Below are positions 35,831-47,214 of a DNA stretch of 64,000 nucleotides, piece by piece. The stretch's first letter is position 1. Every line of letters begins with the position of its first letter. The notes under the pieces are model-generated. The model saw only the letters and a program-made list of their open reading frames with translations, made no database searches and had not been told where the DNA came from. The translations under genes were made by a program, and so were the position numbers. Source of the stretch: Tillus elongatus (lineage: Eukaryota > Arthropoda > Insecta > Coleoptera > Cleridae); the NCBI GenBank assembly GCA_964006375.1, contig OZ023269.1, positions 434,001 to 498,000 on the forward strand, written 5' to 3'.

Positions 35831-36450
35831 CTATATGACATCCCCGCTTTGAATACAATTGAGTATTCTTATTTTAGACTCATTTACAGATGATCTTCGT
35901 ATTTCATCAGGATCTAATATGCTGAAAGCCGTCCTTACTCTATTTAATAAATCTTGTCTACTTTCCACGGGTCTGGAGGAAACCTTGCTCTTTATATGCC
36001 CCACAAGTAGAAATCTAAAGGGGTAATATCTGGCGATGGTGGAGGCCACCTGCAAGGTCCATTTTAAGCCATTCAGCATGTACCGGAACCTCCAAATAAG
36101 GATGCATTTCATGTTGGTTCAGGCTTTGTTGAATTGATATTCTTGAAATGCTTAAATCTTGGGTAGCAGCCGATATAGAGCTATGCGGACAAGCTTGAAA
36201 ATAACCCAAAACATTTTCCTGATTTAGCTCATCACCTGCAACAGGCTTTGTAGAGTTGACGTAACGTCGCTTCATACTGCCAGTTAAAAAAAAAGATTTT
36301 CCAGTCTTCAAAATTTATTTATGTTCATTACTGGTAAATTCGGATACCTTTGGTTCAATATTCTATAGGTTCTGGCCACAATTTTGCCACATTCACCATG
36401 AATATAAAATAAATTTAGACTATCACCATTGGAATATGCACTATTTTCCA
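35831..36450 (-). pseudogene. Tc1/mariner-superfamily transposase, DUF4817-type, internally deleted
   Basis: The N-terminal end reads LFYIHGECGKIVARTYRILN and QRYPNLPVMNINKF, the DUF4817 helix-turn-helix pattern. Then comes LNQENVLGYFQACPHSSISA, TQDLSISRISIQQSLNQHEM and HPY, the second helix-turn-helix. It then jumps to a C-terminal VGHIKSKVSSRPVESRQDLL and NRVRTAFSILDPDEIRRSSV. The DDE catalytic core between them is deleted. It lies within the ~3.5 kb separating the promoters at 34.1 and 37.6 kb. Confidence 0.75.
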
Positions 36451-37200
36451 TTTTATAGCAGTTAGACAATGCACATCCTACACATAGCAATATAACTAAT
36501 AACAATGCTTAATATGTCCCACTACGATTGTTTACGCACTTTTGACAAATAATGACAACAGCTTTTTTATGTTTTTAAGACAGTTGTCAAACTCATGGCC
36601 TACGTTCTGGATGCGGATTCCTATTTATTATTTGTGATATATCTTTCAATGTATAATTCTTAAAAACTAATACTTGTTTCTTTTTTCTGAAGGCATCTAA
36701 AGTAACTTATTGTTATAGTCATTTTGTTGAATCATTATCAATATTGTCATTATAGAATTTAGTTGTGAGACCTTCTTTTTGTATTTCATTGAAATAAACG
36801 TTAATAACAGGAAAACTATCGCAGATAGATATAGGGTATGCTATGTCTAGTCGACGTAAAACTAAATTCTCTATACAAATGTGTAAAAATATATAGTTGC
36901 ATTTTAAAAAATGAGTTTTTGCTCTTTGAAGTTTTCCTGATTCGCCATCAAATTTTCAACATACTGTATAAATGAGATCAATTATCCTTATATATTCTAT
37001 AAACCTAGTATCTGTACTAGGGACTAACAAAATTTAACTTCTTAATTATGAAAAGTAAATGACAACGAATGGCTTCAATATTGCAATGCAAATGAATAAA
37101 CATTTAAAAAAAATCACAATAACTTTGAAACAATTGAAGGTAGATAAGTATAGTTGACATTGGTGTACACAAAATTTTATGTACAATCCAAATATTTCAA

Positions 37201-37290
37201 AATATACAGTTGTTGTTCTATTTAAAATAACAAAGTTGATCGCTACTTCCGGTTAAACCGGAAGTGATATCGACTATTATTTTACATGCA
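37201..37290. repeat. MITE-like segment with near-perfect palindrome
   Basis: ATATACAGTTGTTGTTCTAT looks like a mariner-type end. ACTTCCGGTT-A-AACCGGAAGT at 37245-37265 is a 10-bp inverted repeat with one central base. A degraded relative with CTTCCAGTTTAACAGGAAAT lies at 63800. Confidence 0.5.
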
Positions 37291-37381
37291 AAGAGCGTTA
37301 TGTCTTGTATATGAATCCAAATGTTCAGAATTGAAATACGTTAATAACTATAAAAACGTCTAACCAACGCATTTCGTGGTA

Positions 37382-37386
<5 letters not shown>

Positions 37387-37447
<61 letters not shown>
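37387..37447. repeat. (TA)n microsatellite
   Basis: TA run 170 bp before the shared promoter-like box at 37621. Confidence 0.95.
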
Positions 37448-37454
<7 letters not shown>

Positions 37455-37559
37455 AACATAATTTTCGTAAAATATGTCTAAATCATTTTAATGAAAATCA
37501 TAATGCAGTTGCTCCGGTCCAGATTTCACTTAAGAAAAACTGACGTTATTTGGCTAAGT

Positions 37560-37720
37560 TGAAGCAACCCAAACTTTCCATTACATTACATTTTATTGCA
37601 GAAAACTGAAAACGTATAACAATCGGCAACGTAGAGATTTCGATTTTGTACAGTAAGATACGAAATAAATTTTAAGTCAGCATGATAATGTTTTAATCTA
37701 CATTTTTATTAAAATTTCTG
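37560..37720 (+). promoter_or_regulatory. Upstream region shared with the 34.1 kb locus
   Basis: AATCGGCAACGT at 37621-37632, CATGATA at 37681 and TTTTTATT at 37703, in the order and spacing of the minus-strand region at 34150-34040. It precedes the ATG at 37849 by about 217 nt. The opposite orientation makes the two loci a divergent pair. Confidence 0.45.
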
Positions 37721-37848
37721 TAGATATTCTTATAATTTAAAAATATAGTTCGAATATAGAGTTACTATTGTTTGCCGGCCGGCTACTGCTTTTTGTTTTT
37801 TTACTACAGTGACAAACATTGTCAAAGGCTTTACCCTGTAAAAACAAA

Positions 37849-37966
37849 ATGGACCCAATTGAGTTCTTCAGATTTTTTGTCAGATTGGTACTGAAATTCG
37901 TTATTTTAAGTAAGTTGTTAGTTTTAATTGATTAAAACTTTACTTTCTAGACACCATGCACATCTG
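37849..37966 (+). pseudogene. Exon 1 of the small membrane-protein family (member C); exon 2 not recognisable
   Basis: ATG at 37849 opens a 61-nt exon (to 37909) coding MDPIEFFRFFVRLVLKFVIL. It has the same length and the same phase as exon 1 of the 33.9 kb gene, sharing M-D-x-I-x2-F-x3-V-x3-V-L-x2-V. GTAAGTT follows as donor. The nearest good acceptor, TACTTTCTAG at 37950, would give an intron of only 41 bp and a stop after five further codons (37964-37966). The downstream DNA does not encode the Y-F-x2-D-x2-I-x-H-E signature. Either exon 2 was lost or it lies further away behind later insertions. Called a pseudogene for that reason; a 25-aa peptide is formally possible. Confidence 0.5.
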
Positions 37967-38209
37967 AATAAAATTTGGCATAGGTACATCAATTTTGTTT
38001 TGGTCGCGACGTAAAAAAATAATTTTAAATAGTGCAAACTTTCGGTGTAACTTGCATTTTTAGGACTCAATTTTATACCTTTTTCATAATTTTTGTTTTA
38101 TTTTCATATTTATTTATAAAGAATCGTAATCTAATACTGCACATGCATTACTAAAACTAAAACTTTTTGAACTGAGAACATTTATTTAAAAAAATAGAGA
38201 CATGCTATA

Positions 38210-38440
38210 CAGGTGTGCCAATTAAAGCTTCCCACCTCGAAAATATCGGACTAAAAAAGAGCAACAAAAGCCGAGAAACGTCGACTTTTTTTTCAAGGGG
38301 TACACATGATGGCGCATATTTTGGTGTCTTAGAACCTACCTCTTAGGCAGGGGCGTAAAGGACCCTTAAATTTTATAGGGCAACCTATGTTGAATGACAT
38401 CTCATTTTAAAGCATTCTCAATTCTGTTCACGACAAGGTA
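38210..38440 (+). repeat. Transposon end, family of the 40.8 kb transposase
   Basis: ATACAGGTGTGCCAATTAAA, CTTCCCACCTCGAAAATATC, AAGCCGAGAAACGTCGAC, TAGGCAGGGGCGTAAAGG and TGACATCTCATTTTAAAGC. The same landmarks appear in reverse at 42372-42170, next to the transposase pseudogene, so this is a second 5' end of the same mariner-like family. Confidence 0.7.
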
Positions 38441-38448
38441 CGACTTTT

Positions 38449-38545
38449 AGTGAATTTTCTTTAAAAAATCACTAATGAGGAGATACCGACATTTTAATTT
38501 TGAAAAAATGTCTTCAAATAGCACGAAACAGGCCCCCTAGAAGTC

Positions 38546-38546
<1 letters not shown>
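38449..38546 (+). repeat. Hairpin-linked module
   Basis: TTAGTGAATTTTCTTTAAAA with AAATCACTAATGAGGAGATA forms the hairpin. CTTCAAATAGCACGAAACAG and CCCCCTAGAAGTC follow, leading into (TA)n. Confidence 0.7.
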
Positions 38547-38768
<222 letters not shown>

Positions 38769-39344
38769 CACACCAATAACTCAAACAATAATGGGCCGAT
38801 TTTGATCCAATTTGGTACGTACCTTTCCTTTGCAAGTGGCTTGGACAAGTTCGTTAGCCAGAAAAATCGAACCAGGCTTTCCCGGATTTTTTTTGTGTTT
38901 TTTTTTTCGGACAAATTTATATCTCCGAAAATAACAAAGTAAGGGCAACCAAATTTGTAATATAAGGTGTGAGCTATGTACCAAAATTTAGGTGTGTACG
39001 TTTAAAGACAAAAAAGTTATAGGCATTTAAAAAATGGAGTTTTCCTCCAAACCTCAAAGTAGCAATTTGAAACGTCAGAATGGACAACATTTAGGCAAAG
39101 AACCTAAAATCAATACGGGTTATGTAAAGAAAATGTCTTCACACCCTTAAGTTTCAGTTTCAACAGTCATCGTCCTTCATTTTACTAAAATATTTCCAGA
39201 AAATTCATTTCAAATAGACCCTTTCTCTGATGCTTTGGCAGTAGTTTCAGTTAAGTTTATTGTTTAACGGTCTATAATTTTACTTCCACATCGTCACAAC
39301 ATGTGGAAATATCGCATTGGAGACAAAAATTTCAATTTTTTTTG

Positions 39345-39425
39345 AACGAGTGGAACGAGTGTTTAGTTGTTACACGGAGTGTCCGGGTTCGATTTCCGGT
39401 GGTGGCAGTTTCTGTCGCTGTGTAG
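39345..39425 (+). repeat. tRNA-derived SINE head
   Basis: GAGTGGAACGAGTGTTTAGT resembles an A-box region and GTGTCCGGGTTCGATTTCCG contains a good B box (GGTTCGATTTCC). The 3' body is short and ends near 39520. Confidence 0.55.
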
Positions 39426-39639
39426 TGGGTGAATGTCCATTGTCTATTCTCTCCTAGCACAAGCTGCTCAGAGCTACTGGACGGGAGGGTATCATTTATG
39501 TGGTGTCATTTATTTATTTTTACATAGAAAACATTATTTGGGAATAAAAAGTTTATTGTTGACAAAAATTTCGACTTTTTTTTTGATAAGGCGACGTAAA
39601 AAGTCTCAAAGCATATAGAAAATTTGATTTTGGAACGAA

Positions 39640-39905
39640 AATTTCGTTTGTCGGTCTGTCGGTATGTCGGCATGTACGTCTGTCTGTAATAGGCGCATTA
39701 ACTTTCGAACGAATTGAGCTATCATCTTCAAATTTGGCATTCGGTTAGCACCCGACAAAGGAAAGCTTCGAATTGTTTTTGAGTAAGATCGCTTCAGGGG
39801 TGAGGACCAAATAAAGGGCGATTTGGTGAAAATGGCTGTTTTTTTCAATAAAACTCGAGTAACATAACGTTTCAAAAGTTTATGGGTACAGGAATACACA
39901 TATTT
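39640..39905. repeat. GTCTGTC-rich repeat segment
   Basis: TTTGTCGGTCTGTCGGTATG and TACGTCTGTCTGTAATAGG, then TTAACTTTCGAACGAATTGA and TTCAAATTTGGCATTCGGT. The last part is loosely similar to the composite modules (ATAACTC ... AAATTTGGTA), which suggests a distant shared origin. Confidence 0.45.
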
Positions 39906-40393
39906 TCTTTGTGGTCAAGTCATGGGCCCTAAATTCATTCAATGAGAATGTCTTTCTGAAGAGAATAAATTATCACTGCTATCAGGAAGTTATGATTCAA
40001 AATACAGTACTATTTATCTAATTTTTCTGGAAAAAATTCGTTAATGAGGAGACCGCGACTTTTAATTTTAAAAAATTCCCTCAAATGAGTGCAAACTAGG
40101 CCCCTTAGAACCCATATCCCGGTTTAGTTTCAATTTTTATCTGTTTACATATATACAGGTTGACGCTTGGGTACAGTAAAGATAAATATAATTGTTATTA
40201 TACAAGATACGAGAAAAAATGTATACGTTATTTATAGGGTGTCTTGATCTGCAACTTATAAAATTATGTTGACAATCACAGGCTGGTCCATAAGTCGTTG
40301 GTGATACCTACAATTTTTTTTCGAACAGCCTTTATATTATTGCATTTTTGCATTTTTTATCGAAATATGACGCATGTTTGTAATTTAAAAAAT

Positions 40394-40692
40394 CTAAGCG
40401 CCGTAGGTGCGTGTTGGTGGCGAATTTTCATTAAATGCTTCAAATGTCAATAACTTAATATGCCATTAACCTAAGGTTCGTTGGCTACGAAACCAGTTTT
40501 CTCGGAAACATTTAAAGTTTATTTTGGAAAAAGTTTTGTATATTTTTAAACAATAAGTTATTTTGATGCATATGTTACATTGTTTCTACTATATACTGAT
40601 GCCTGCTGGCATTAAAGAGACATAATTGCTATTAAAAACATTTAAATGAAAACTCACTTCCATAACGCTCTTGCTGTGCCCAGAATTTTTTA
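40394..40692. repeat. Foldback terminus
   Basis: Starts with a diverged GCGCCGTAGGTGCGTGTTGG and ends AACGCTCTTGCTGTGCCCAG. Internal landmarks match the 3190-3502 copy. Confidence 0.65.
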
Positions 40693-40794
40693 AATTTTGG
40701 TTTGTATATGGCAATAAAATCATAATTCAAAGAATAAGACAAAATATAAATGAATCAAAGAATGTTATTTAATTAAATGTTAACATTGTTTTCC

Positions 40795-42372
40795 GCCACT
40801 TCCATACAATAATAAAATCTTTGGTCCACTTCCGAACGAACATTTCGAGGCATTTCGGGCGTTATCCGACGACATTCTTCAACAATTCGCCGACCAAGCT
40901 CAAGTGAGTTTGGTCGTGTTGCACAAATTTTCGACTTCGTGTCTCCGTCGAAAAAAGGCTAAGGGTGTTATACTTGGCGGTCTGGGAGGCCACGCAATTA
41001 AACCTTTGCGCTCTCTATACAGTGATTAGGAAAGTACTCATTAAGAAAATCACGCACAGATGCGGCATAATGTGGTGGGGCACCGTTCTGCTGAAACCAC
41101 ACATCCAGCGTTGTCATTTTCCAATACTTTCAACGATCGTCGGGTAGATATGCGTTTCCAGTAAATTCGGATACATGTTTCCATCCAGATTTCCCGGTAG
41201 GAAGAAAAGCCCCAAGAGGTGGTCTCCCAGTATGCCCGCCCAAACATTCTATTTCCTCGCATTCTGAGTATGAGTTTCACGAAAAATCCTTGGATTTTTA
41301 TCCTTCCAGTACCAGCAATTATGGCAGTTGACTTGGCCATCCAGTTGGAACGTACATTAATCGAAAAAACAAATTGAGTACAAGAATGGTGGATTCTTTC
41401 TGACACGATCACTCATTTCTTCACAGAACTGCACGCGGCGATTAGAATTGTTTTCATTAAGTTTCTGTACTAAATTTATTTTGTCTGGATAATATTTAGC
41501 ACTTTTTAAGATTCGGCGGCAACTAGCTACATAAATTCTTGAAGTACTTGCAAGTTTCCTGAGACTCAAACTTGGTTCCATTGCGATGCGACCCCAGGAC
41601 AGCTACCTAATTACACTCATTACGTACGACCTGCTCATGTTGATGCTTTCTGTTTGTAACCAATTTCCCAAAATGTATGCATTAAATCCAGGACTTACCG
41701 ATGCGAAGTGTTTTCCTCAGGATTACGCATTGAAAATCTGTGTGCTACCTGTCGTGCACAGTTGTGATTCTTGTAGAACAAACTACTTGTTTCCACTTTT
41801 TCAGCTATTGTATAAACCATTTTCATGAATTGGAACTCAATCGACTTTGTGATGATTTTACAGGATGTTTACTTGTCTCGTTTAAAGTAAAATATGTGAA
41901 AAAGTTGAATTCATAAAGTTTATTAAGACACAAACAAAATATTATAAATGAAAATATGTTTATCAAAATATTGTTCAGTCTTCAGAGAACGCTCAAAATG
42001 TTTCGAAATTTTCGTTCCGAAGTGGGGAAGATATTTTATGATTGTATGGAAGTGGAGGAAAAACAATTTAAACATTTAATTAAATAAAATGTGTTCATTC
42101 ATTGATAATTTGTCTTTTTCTTTAATTGATGATTGTATTGCCACATCCTACCCAAAATAAAAAAAGTTGTTGTCCTCAGCTGAATTAAGAAAACTTTAAA
42201 ATGAGGTGTCACTCAATATAGGGTGCCATTTAAAATGTAAGTGTACTTTACGCCACTGTCAGAGGAGTAGGTTTGAAAACAATGTCGACGTGTCTCGGCT
42301 TTTTTCTTTTTTTTTTGTGTTAATTCCGATATTTTCCAAGTGGGAAGTCTTAATTGGCACACGCTGTATGTG
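40795..42372 (-). pseudogene. Tc1/mariner-superfamily transposase and its 5' end, degenerate
   Basis: Minus-strand coding pieces: LRKLASTSRIYVASCRRIL and YYPDKINLVQKLNENNSNRR then VQFCEEMSDRVRKNPPFLYS (41581-41370), followed in other frames by WKDKNPRIFRETHTQNA and VWAGILGDHLLGLFFLPGNL then YPNLLETHIYPTIVE. A Q-D-x-A-P-x-H block survives only as a ghost (PHHIMPHLC). The 5' end at 42372 (CAGCGTGTGCCAATTAAGAC) matches the transposon end at 38.2 kb. Several frameshifts are present. The motifs are those of the same DUF4817/DDE_3 group as the 14, 28.5 and 36 kb pseudogenes. Confidence 0.75.
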
Positions 42373-42417
42373 TTGTTCGTCATAATAAAAGTTCTATGAT
42401 TTCAAATAATACAAAAG

Positions 42418-42570
42418 TCGTAGCAGCCTTGGTTGTTCAGTGGTAAGAACATGTGACCCCAGTGTCCTGGCTTCGATCTCCAGTAGAAGCCTTGAATTAT
42501 TTTTCAGTAGATAGCGGTAATGGACCACATTAGTGAGGTTAGGAGACTTCTTTGCTGCTGGTTCATAGTC
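42418..42570 (+). repeat. tRNA-derived SINE
   Basis: GCAGCCTTGGTTGTTCAGTG plus GTAAGAACATGTGACCCC (A-box region), then GTCCTGGCTTCGATCTCCAG (B box). A body with GATAGCGGTAATGGACCAC follows. The tRNA part resembles the 15.4 and 24.3 kb SINEs (T-C-A/G-GTGGTAAGAAC), but the body differs. Confidence 0.6.
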
Positions 42571-42799
42571 TACATATTTTACCATTGCTGCTATCTGGGA
42601 GGTATAGTTTAATATCATCTACCTATAATCTAGCTTAAGTAATTCTTATAGTAGAAACGACCCAGACTCAAGGGCGTAGATATGTTTTTTTCTTAGGGAG
42701 GGTATTCCAAAAATAAAAAGGTAAACAAAATTACACAGGCCCAAAAATGTATTGAAATAAAATATTTGAACAAAAAATAGCGAAAATATTAATACAAAA

Positions 42800-43904
42800 A
42801 CTCTGGACGCAGCAAGTGCGTTATGGTAGTGAATTTTCATAAAACTATTTTTTAATACCAATAATGGGGGTTTTATAAGAAAGCGAGCATCAAATTTGGT
42901 TACCAGTATAATCTATATAGTAAAAACAATGTGCCATGTTTCATCAAAATAACTTTATTGTTTGAAAATGTACAAAAATTTCCGAAAGTAAACTTAAAGT
43001 GTTCCCAAAAAAATTCGTTTCGTGGTCAACCTTATAGGTTAATAGCAAATTGAGCTATTCAAATATTAAGAATTTGATCAAAATTCGCTACCATAACGCA
43101 CTTACTGCGTCCAGAATTTTTTTTCTTACAAACATGCATTATATTTCGATGGAAAATACAAAAATGCAATAACTTAAGGCGTGTTTGATAAAAAAAAAAG
43201 AAAATTTGTATCACCAACGACTTATGGGCCACCCTGTGATTGTAGAAATATTTTTTTAAGATGTAGCTCAAGACACCCTATAATTATAAAATTTTTTTCA
43301 TATCTTGTATAATAACAGATATATTGAGCTTTATTGATTTTTTTACGAAAATTCTACAACAATTAAATACTATTAAACGATAAACTCTATAGCTAAGACT
43401 ACTGCCAAGCATCAGAGAAAGGGTCTATTTGAAATGAATTTTCTGGAAACATTTTATTAAAATGAAGGACAATGACGGTTGAAACTAAGACATCAGGGTT
43501 TGTAAAACATTCTTCTTGAGACACTTTATTTCCATAGCCTGTATTAGATTCAAGTTCTTTTCCTAAATGTTGCCAATTTTGACGTTTAAATCACAACTTT
43601 GACGTTTTGTGAAAAACCTCATTTATTTTTCTTTAAATGCCTATAACTTTTTGTCTTTTGACCTACAAAGTGAAATTTTGGTATGTAGCTTACCTATAAG
43701 GATGTAAACCCGCGTACCAAATTTGGTTGCCCTTACTTTGTTAATTCCGGAGATATAAATTTTTTTTGAAAGAAAACACAAAATTTTCCGGGAAAACCTG
43801 GACCGATTTTCCTGGCCAACAAACTTATCCAAGCCATTTGCAAAAGCAAGGTATTCACCAAATTTAATCAAAATCGGCCCATTATTTTTTGAGTTATCGG
43901 TGTG

Positions 43905-43908
<4 letters not shown>
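42800..43908 (-). repeat. Composite dispersed repeat, minus copy
   Basis: The foldback end 42803-43118 (CTGGACGCAGCAAGTGCGTT and its inverse) is followed by GTCGTTGGTGATAC in reverse, CATCAGAGAAAGGGTCTATT, CCGGAGATATAAATT and CCTGGCCAACAAACTTATCC, then the GGTGTGATACA junction with (TA)n. The hairpin-linked block is missing in its middle. A minus-strand frame (43910-43641) is open but is shared repeat sequence. Confidence 0.75.

Positions 43909-43983
<75 letters not shown>
43909..43983. repeat. (TA)n microsatellite
   Basis: Lies between the composite module (left) and a minus hairpin-linked module (right). Confidence 0.95.
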
Positions 43984-43984
<1 letters not shown>

Positions 43985-44112
43985 CATATAAAAATTTTAA
44001 CTGACCCCGGAAATGTGTTCTGGGGGGCCTAATTAGCGCTCATTTTAAGAAATTTTTTCAAAATTCAAAAGTCGGGATCTCCTCATTAGTGAATTTTTTT
44101 AAAGAAAATTCA
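43985..44112 (-). repeat. Hairpin-linked module with well-kept hairpin
   Basis: GGGGGGCCTAATTAGCGCTC, GTCGGGATCTCCTCATTAG, then the hairpin TTAGTGAATTTTTTTAAAG with AAAATTCACTAAAA. The hairpin forms the outer edge of the module. Confidence 0.7.
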
Positions 44113-44391
44113 CTAAAAACATAATTAAATATTCCCCACAATAGAAAATATAAGTCTGAACTCAGTAACTCTGTTATGGTAGTCATAGAAATGATCTGCA
44201 CCAAACATTTCTTTTTATTAAATGCTTATAATTTTTTTTCTTGTAACATATAGATCTAGTTTTTCTATATAGTTTACTTTTTATAACGTAAACCTACAGT
44301 CCAAATTTGGTTACCATGGCTTTGTTTTTCGAAAGAAAACCCAACATTTTCCCAGAAAACCTGATCCAATGTTAGTGAGGTTTGTTATAAA

Positions 44392-44485
44392 AAATTCACT
44401 AATGGAAAGATCTTTGGAATTTTTAAGAAATTTCTTCAAATGAGCGCGAACCCTAGAACCCATATCCGGGGTCCGTTTTCATTTT

Positions 44486-44488
<3 letters not shown>
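44392..44488 (+). repeat. Hairpin-linked module
   Basis: ATTCACTAATGGAAAGATCT, CAAATGAGCGCGAACCCTAG and AACCCATATCCGGGGTCC, then TTTTTATATGTATATG into the TA tract. Confidence 0.7.

Positions 44489-44566
<78 letters not shown>
44486..44566. repeat. (TA)n microsatellite
   Basis: TA run with a TATATG start. Right junction ACATAGTTGTCACACCAGTA. Confidence 0.95.
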
Positions 44567-44569
<3 letters not shown>

Positions 44570-44915
44570 GTTGTCACACCAGTAACTAAAAAAATATTGG
44601 TCCGATTTTGATCGAATTTGGCACGTGCCTTTCTTTTGTAAGTAGCTTGCACCACTTGGTTAGCCAGGAAAATCGAACCAGGTTTTCCGGGAAAATTTGG
44701 GTTTCCTTTCGGATTTTTTTTAATCTCAAAAAGTAGAAAAGGTATGGTAACCAAATCTTATTACGTAAGTTTACGATATTAGAAGAAGACTACACACCAA
44801 AATATATATTTCTTTGTTACAACAAAAAAAGTTATAAAAAAAATAGGTGGTGCCAGACCATTTCTATGAAAATTCACTACTATAACGCACTTGCTGCTTC
44901 CAGACTTTTTCTGGA
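44567..44915 (+). repeat. Composite repeat, short version ending in the terminal motif
   Basis: TCACACCAGTAACTAAAAAA, GGTCCGATTTTGATCGAATT, TTAGCCAGGAAAATCGAACC and AGGTTTTCCGGGAAAATTTG, a next block with AATATATATTTCTTTGTTAC, and directly the terminus ACTATAACGCACTTGCTGC (44880). The middle blocks present in longer copies are absent. The same short form recurs at 63200-63375. Confidence 0.7.
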
Positions 44916-45046
44916 TAAGAAACTTCTTCAAGCCACTTGCAAATGGAAGGTATCTGCCAAATTTCATCAAAATCGGACCATTAGTAATTCCAAGGTCCTG
45001 TTTTTTAGTGAATTTTCTTATATCATATATAAACTTATAAATAAAT

Positions 45047-45335
<289 letters not shown>

Positions 45336-46060
45336 GATGATTCACCTATCAGTTTCTAATTTCATAATTTAAAATAAGGTATTTTATTACGAAATATTAA
45401 AAATTGAATTTAATAATGCAGGAGGGCAATGCAATAAATTATTTAGTTACTTAGAAGTATAGCGCAGGTGGTTTTCACCGGCACACCCAACTCCTACTAG
45501 TTTATATCGCAATGAGTTTTGAATGATGTAGTAAAATAATTTAACTTGCCGTGCTCTCTAGAGATGACAAATCTGTTTATACTACAGTGATTGAATCAGT
45601 GTTATGTCTAGAAAGTGAACTTTTAGCTCAACTAATTTTTATTAAACAAGCAATAAATTGTAATTTGTCTTTTAAGGTTGGAGAATCTTCATAACAGTTT
45701 GTATTTTTGTAACGACCAATTACGCAACAATCTGTGCAAATCTAATAGTGCTTTTGTATGTGGCCCGTTTTATTTCAAGAGTATATCGTGTAGGGATACA
45801 TCCGTAAGCCCTCAATTAATACTAATGTATGTATGTATGTATATATAGACATTTTAAAAATGCATAGGTGGAAATGTAACTTGTTTGTTATTGATTGACA
45901 ACTTCATATTATTTTGGAGTAGCAAACATTTAAAAATCAGTTGTAATAAGATTTCTCTTTTTAATATGTTTGTAAATTTTAGCATATAAAATTGTAAAAT
46001 TTTAAATGTGAAATAAAATTTCCAAAAAACAAATGTTTGTGTTTTCTTATATTATAATAA
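45336..46060. other. No recognisable gene
   Basis: No motif or repeat partner found, apart from a short (ATGT)n run at 45823-45845. Confidence 0.4.
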
Positions 46061-46062
46061 AA

Positions 46063-47130
46063 AAAGTCTGGACGCAGAAAGTACGTTATGGTAGTGAATT
46101 TTTATAAAAATATTTTTAATAGCAAATAAGTGTTTTTTTTTAAACAAAGCAGGCATCAAATTTGCTTACCAGTATAACCTGTAAGGCGAAATAATCTACC
46201 AACAATTTCATCAAAATAACTTTATTGTTTGAAAATCTAGAAAAATTTTCCGAAAATAAACTTAAAACGTTCCAGAAAAAACTGGTTTCGTGGTCAACAA
46301 ACCTTATAGGTTAATAGCAAATTGAACTATTCAAATTTGAAGCATTTAATGAAAATTCGCTACCATAACGCAATTTCTGCGTCCCGAATTTCTTTTTCTA
46401 CAAATATGCATTATATTTCGATGGAAAATGCAAAAATGCAATAATATACGGCTTGTTCGATAAAAAAAATATTATTTGTATCACCAACGACTTATGGGGG
46501 ACCCTGTGATTGTAGAAATATTTTTTTAAGATGAAGCTCAAGCCACCCTATAATTAACGTATACAAGTTTCTTCGTATCTTGTATAATAACGGATATATT
46601 AAGCTTTATTGATTTTTAGGAAAATTCTCCAAAAATTATATAACATTAAACGATAAACTATATAGCTAAAACTCCTGCCAAAGCATCAGAGAAAGGGTCT
46701 ATTTGAGATTAATTTTCCGGAAATATTTAAGTAAAATAAAGGACAATTGAAGTTGAAAATTCAGGGTTTGTAAAACATTCTTCTTGCGACATTTTCCCTA
46801 TAAAACATGTATTCGTTACAGGTTCTTTGCCTAAATGTTGTTTGATGTTTGAAATCGTTACTTTGACGTTTTGAGGAAACCCCAAATATATTTTTTTAAA
46901 TGCCTATAACTTTCTCGTCTTCTAACTTACAGATCTGAATTTTGGTATGCAATTTACTTTTATTTATATAAAATGGTGTACCAAATTTGGTTGCCCTTTG
47001 CAAAATTTTTCGGGAAAGACTGGACCGATTTTCTTAGGTAACGAACTTATCCAAGCCACTTGCAAAAGCAAGGTACTCAACAAATTTGATCAAAATCAGC
47101 GCATAATTTTTTGAGTTATCGGTGTAATAC
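46063..47130 (-). repeat. Composite dispersed repeat, minus copy
   Basis: Foldback end 46065-46392 (GTCTGGACGCAGAAAGTACG and its inverse), then CACCAACGACTTATGGGGGA, CATCAGAGAAAGGGTCTATT, TGCCTATAACTTTCTCGTC, ACTTATCCAAGCCACTTGCA and the GGTGTAATACAT junction. (CA)n precedes the TA tract at 47130-47144. Confidence 0.75.
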
Positions 47131-47142
47131 ATACACACACAC

Positions 47143-47146
<4 letters not shown>

Positions 47147-47211
<65 letters not shown>
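47147..47211. repeat. (TA)n microsatellite, left part of a split tract
   Basis: Ends exactly at the first base of the MITE at 47212. The other part resumes at 47769. Confidence 0.95.
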
Positions 47212-47214
<3 letters not shown>

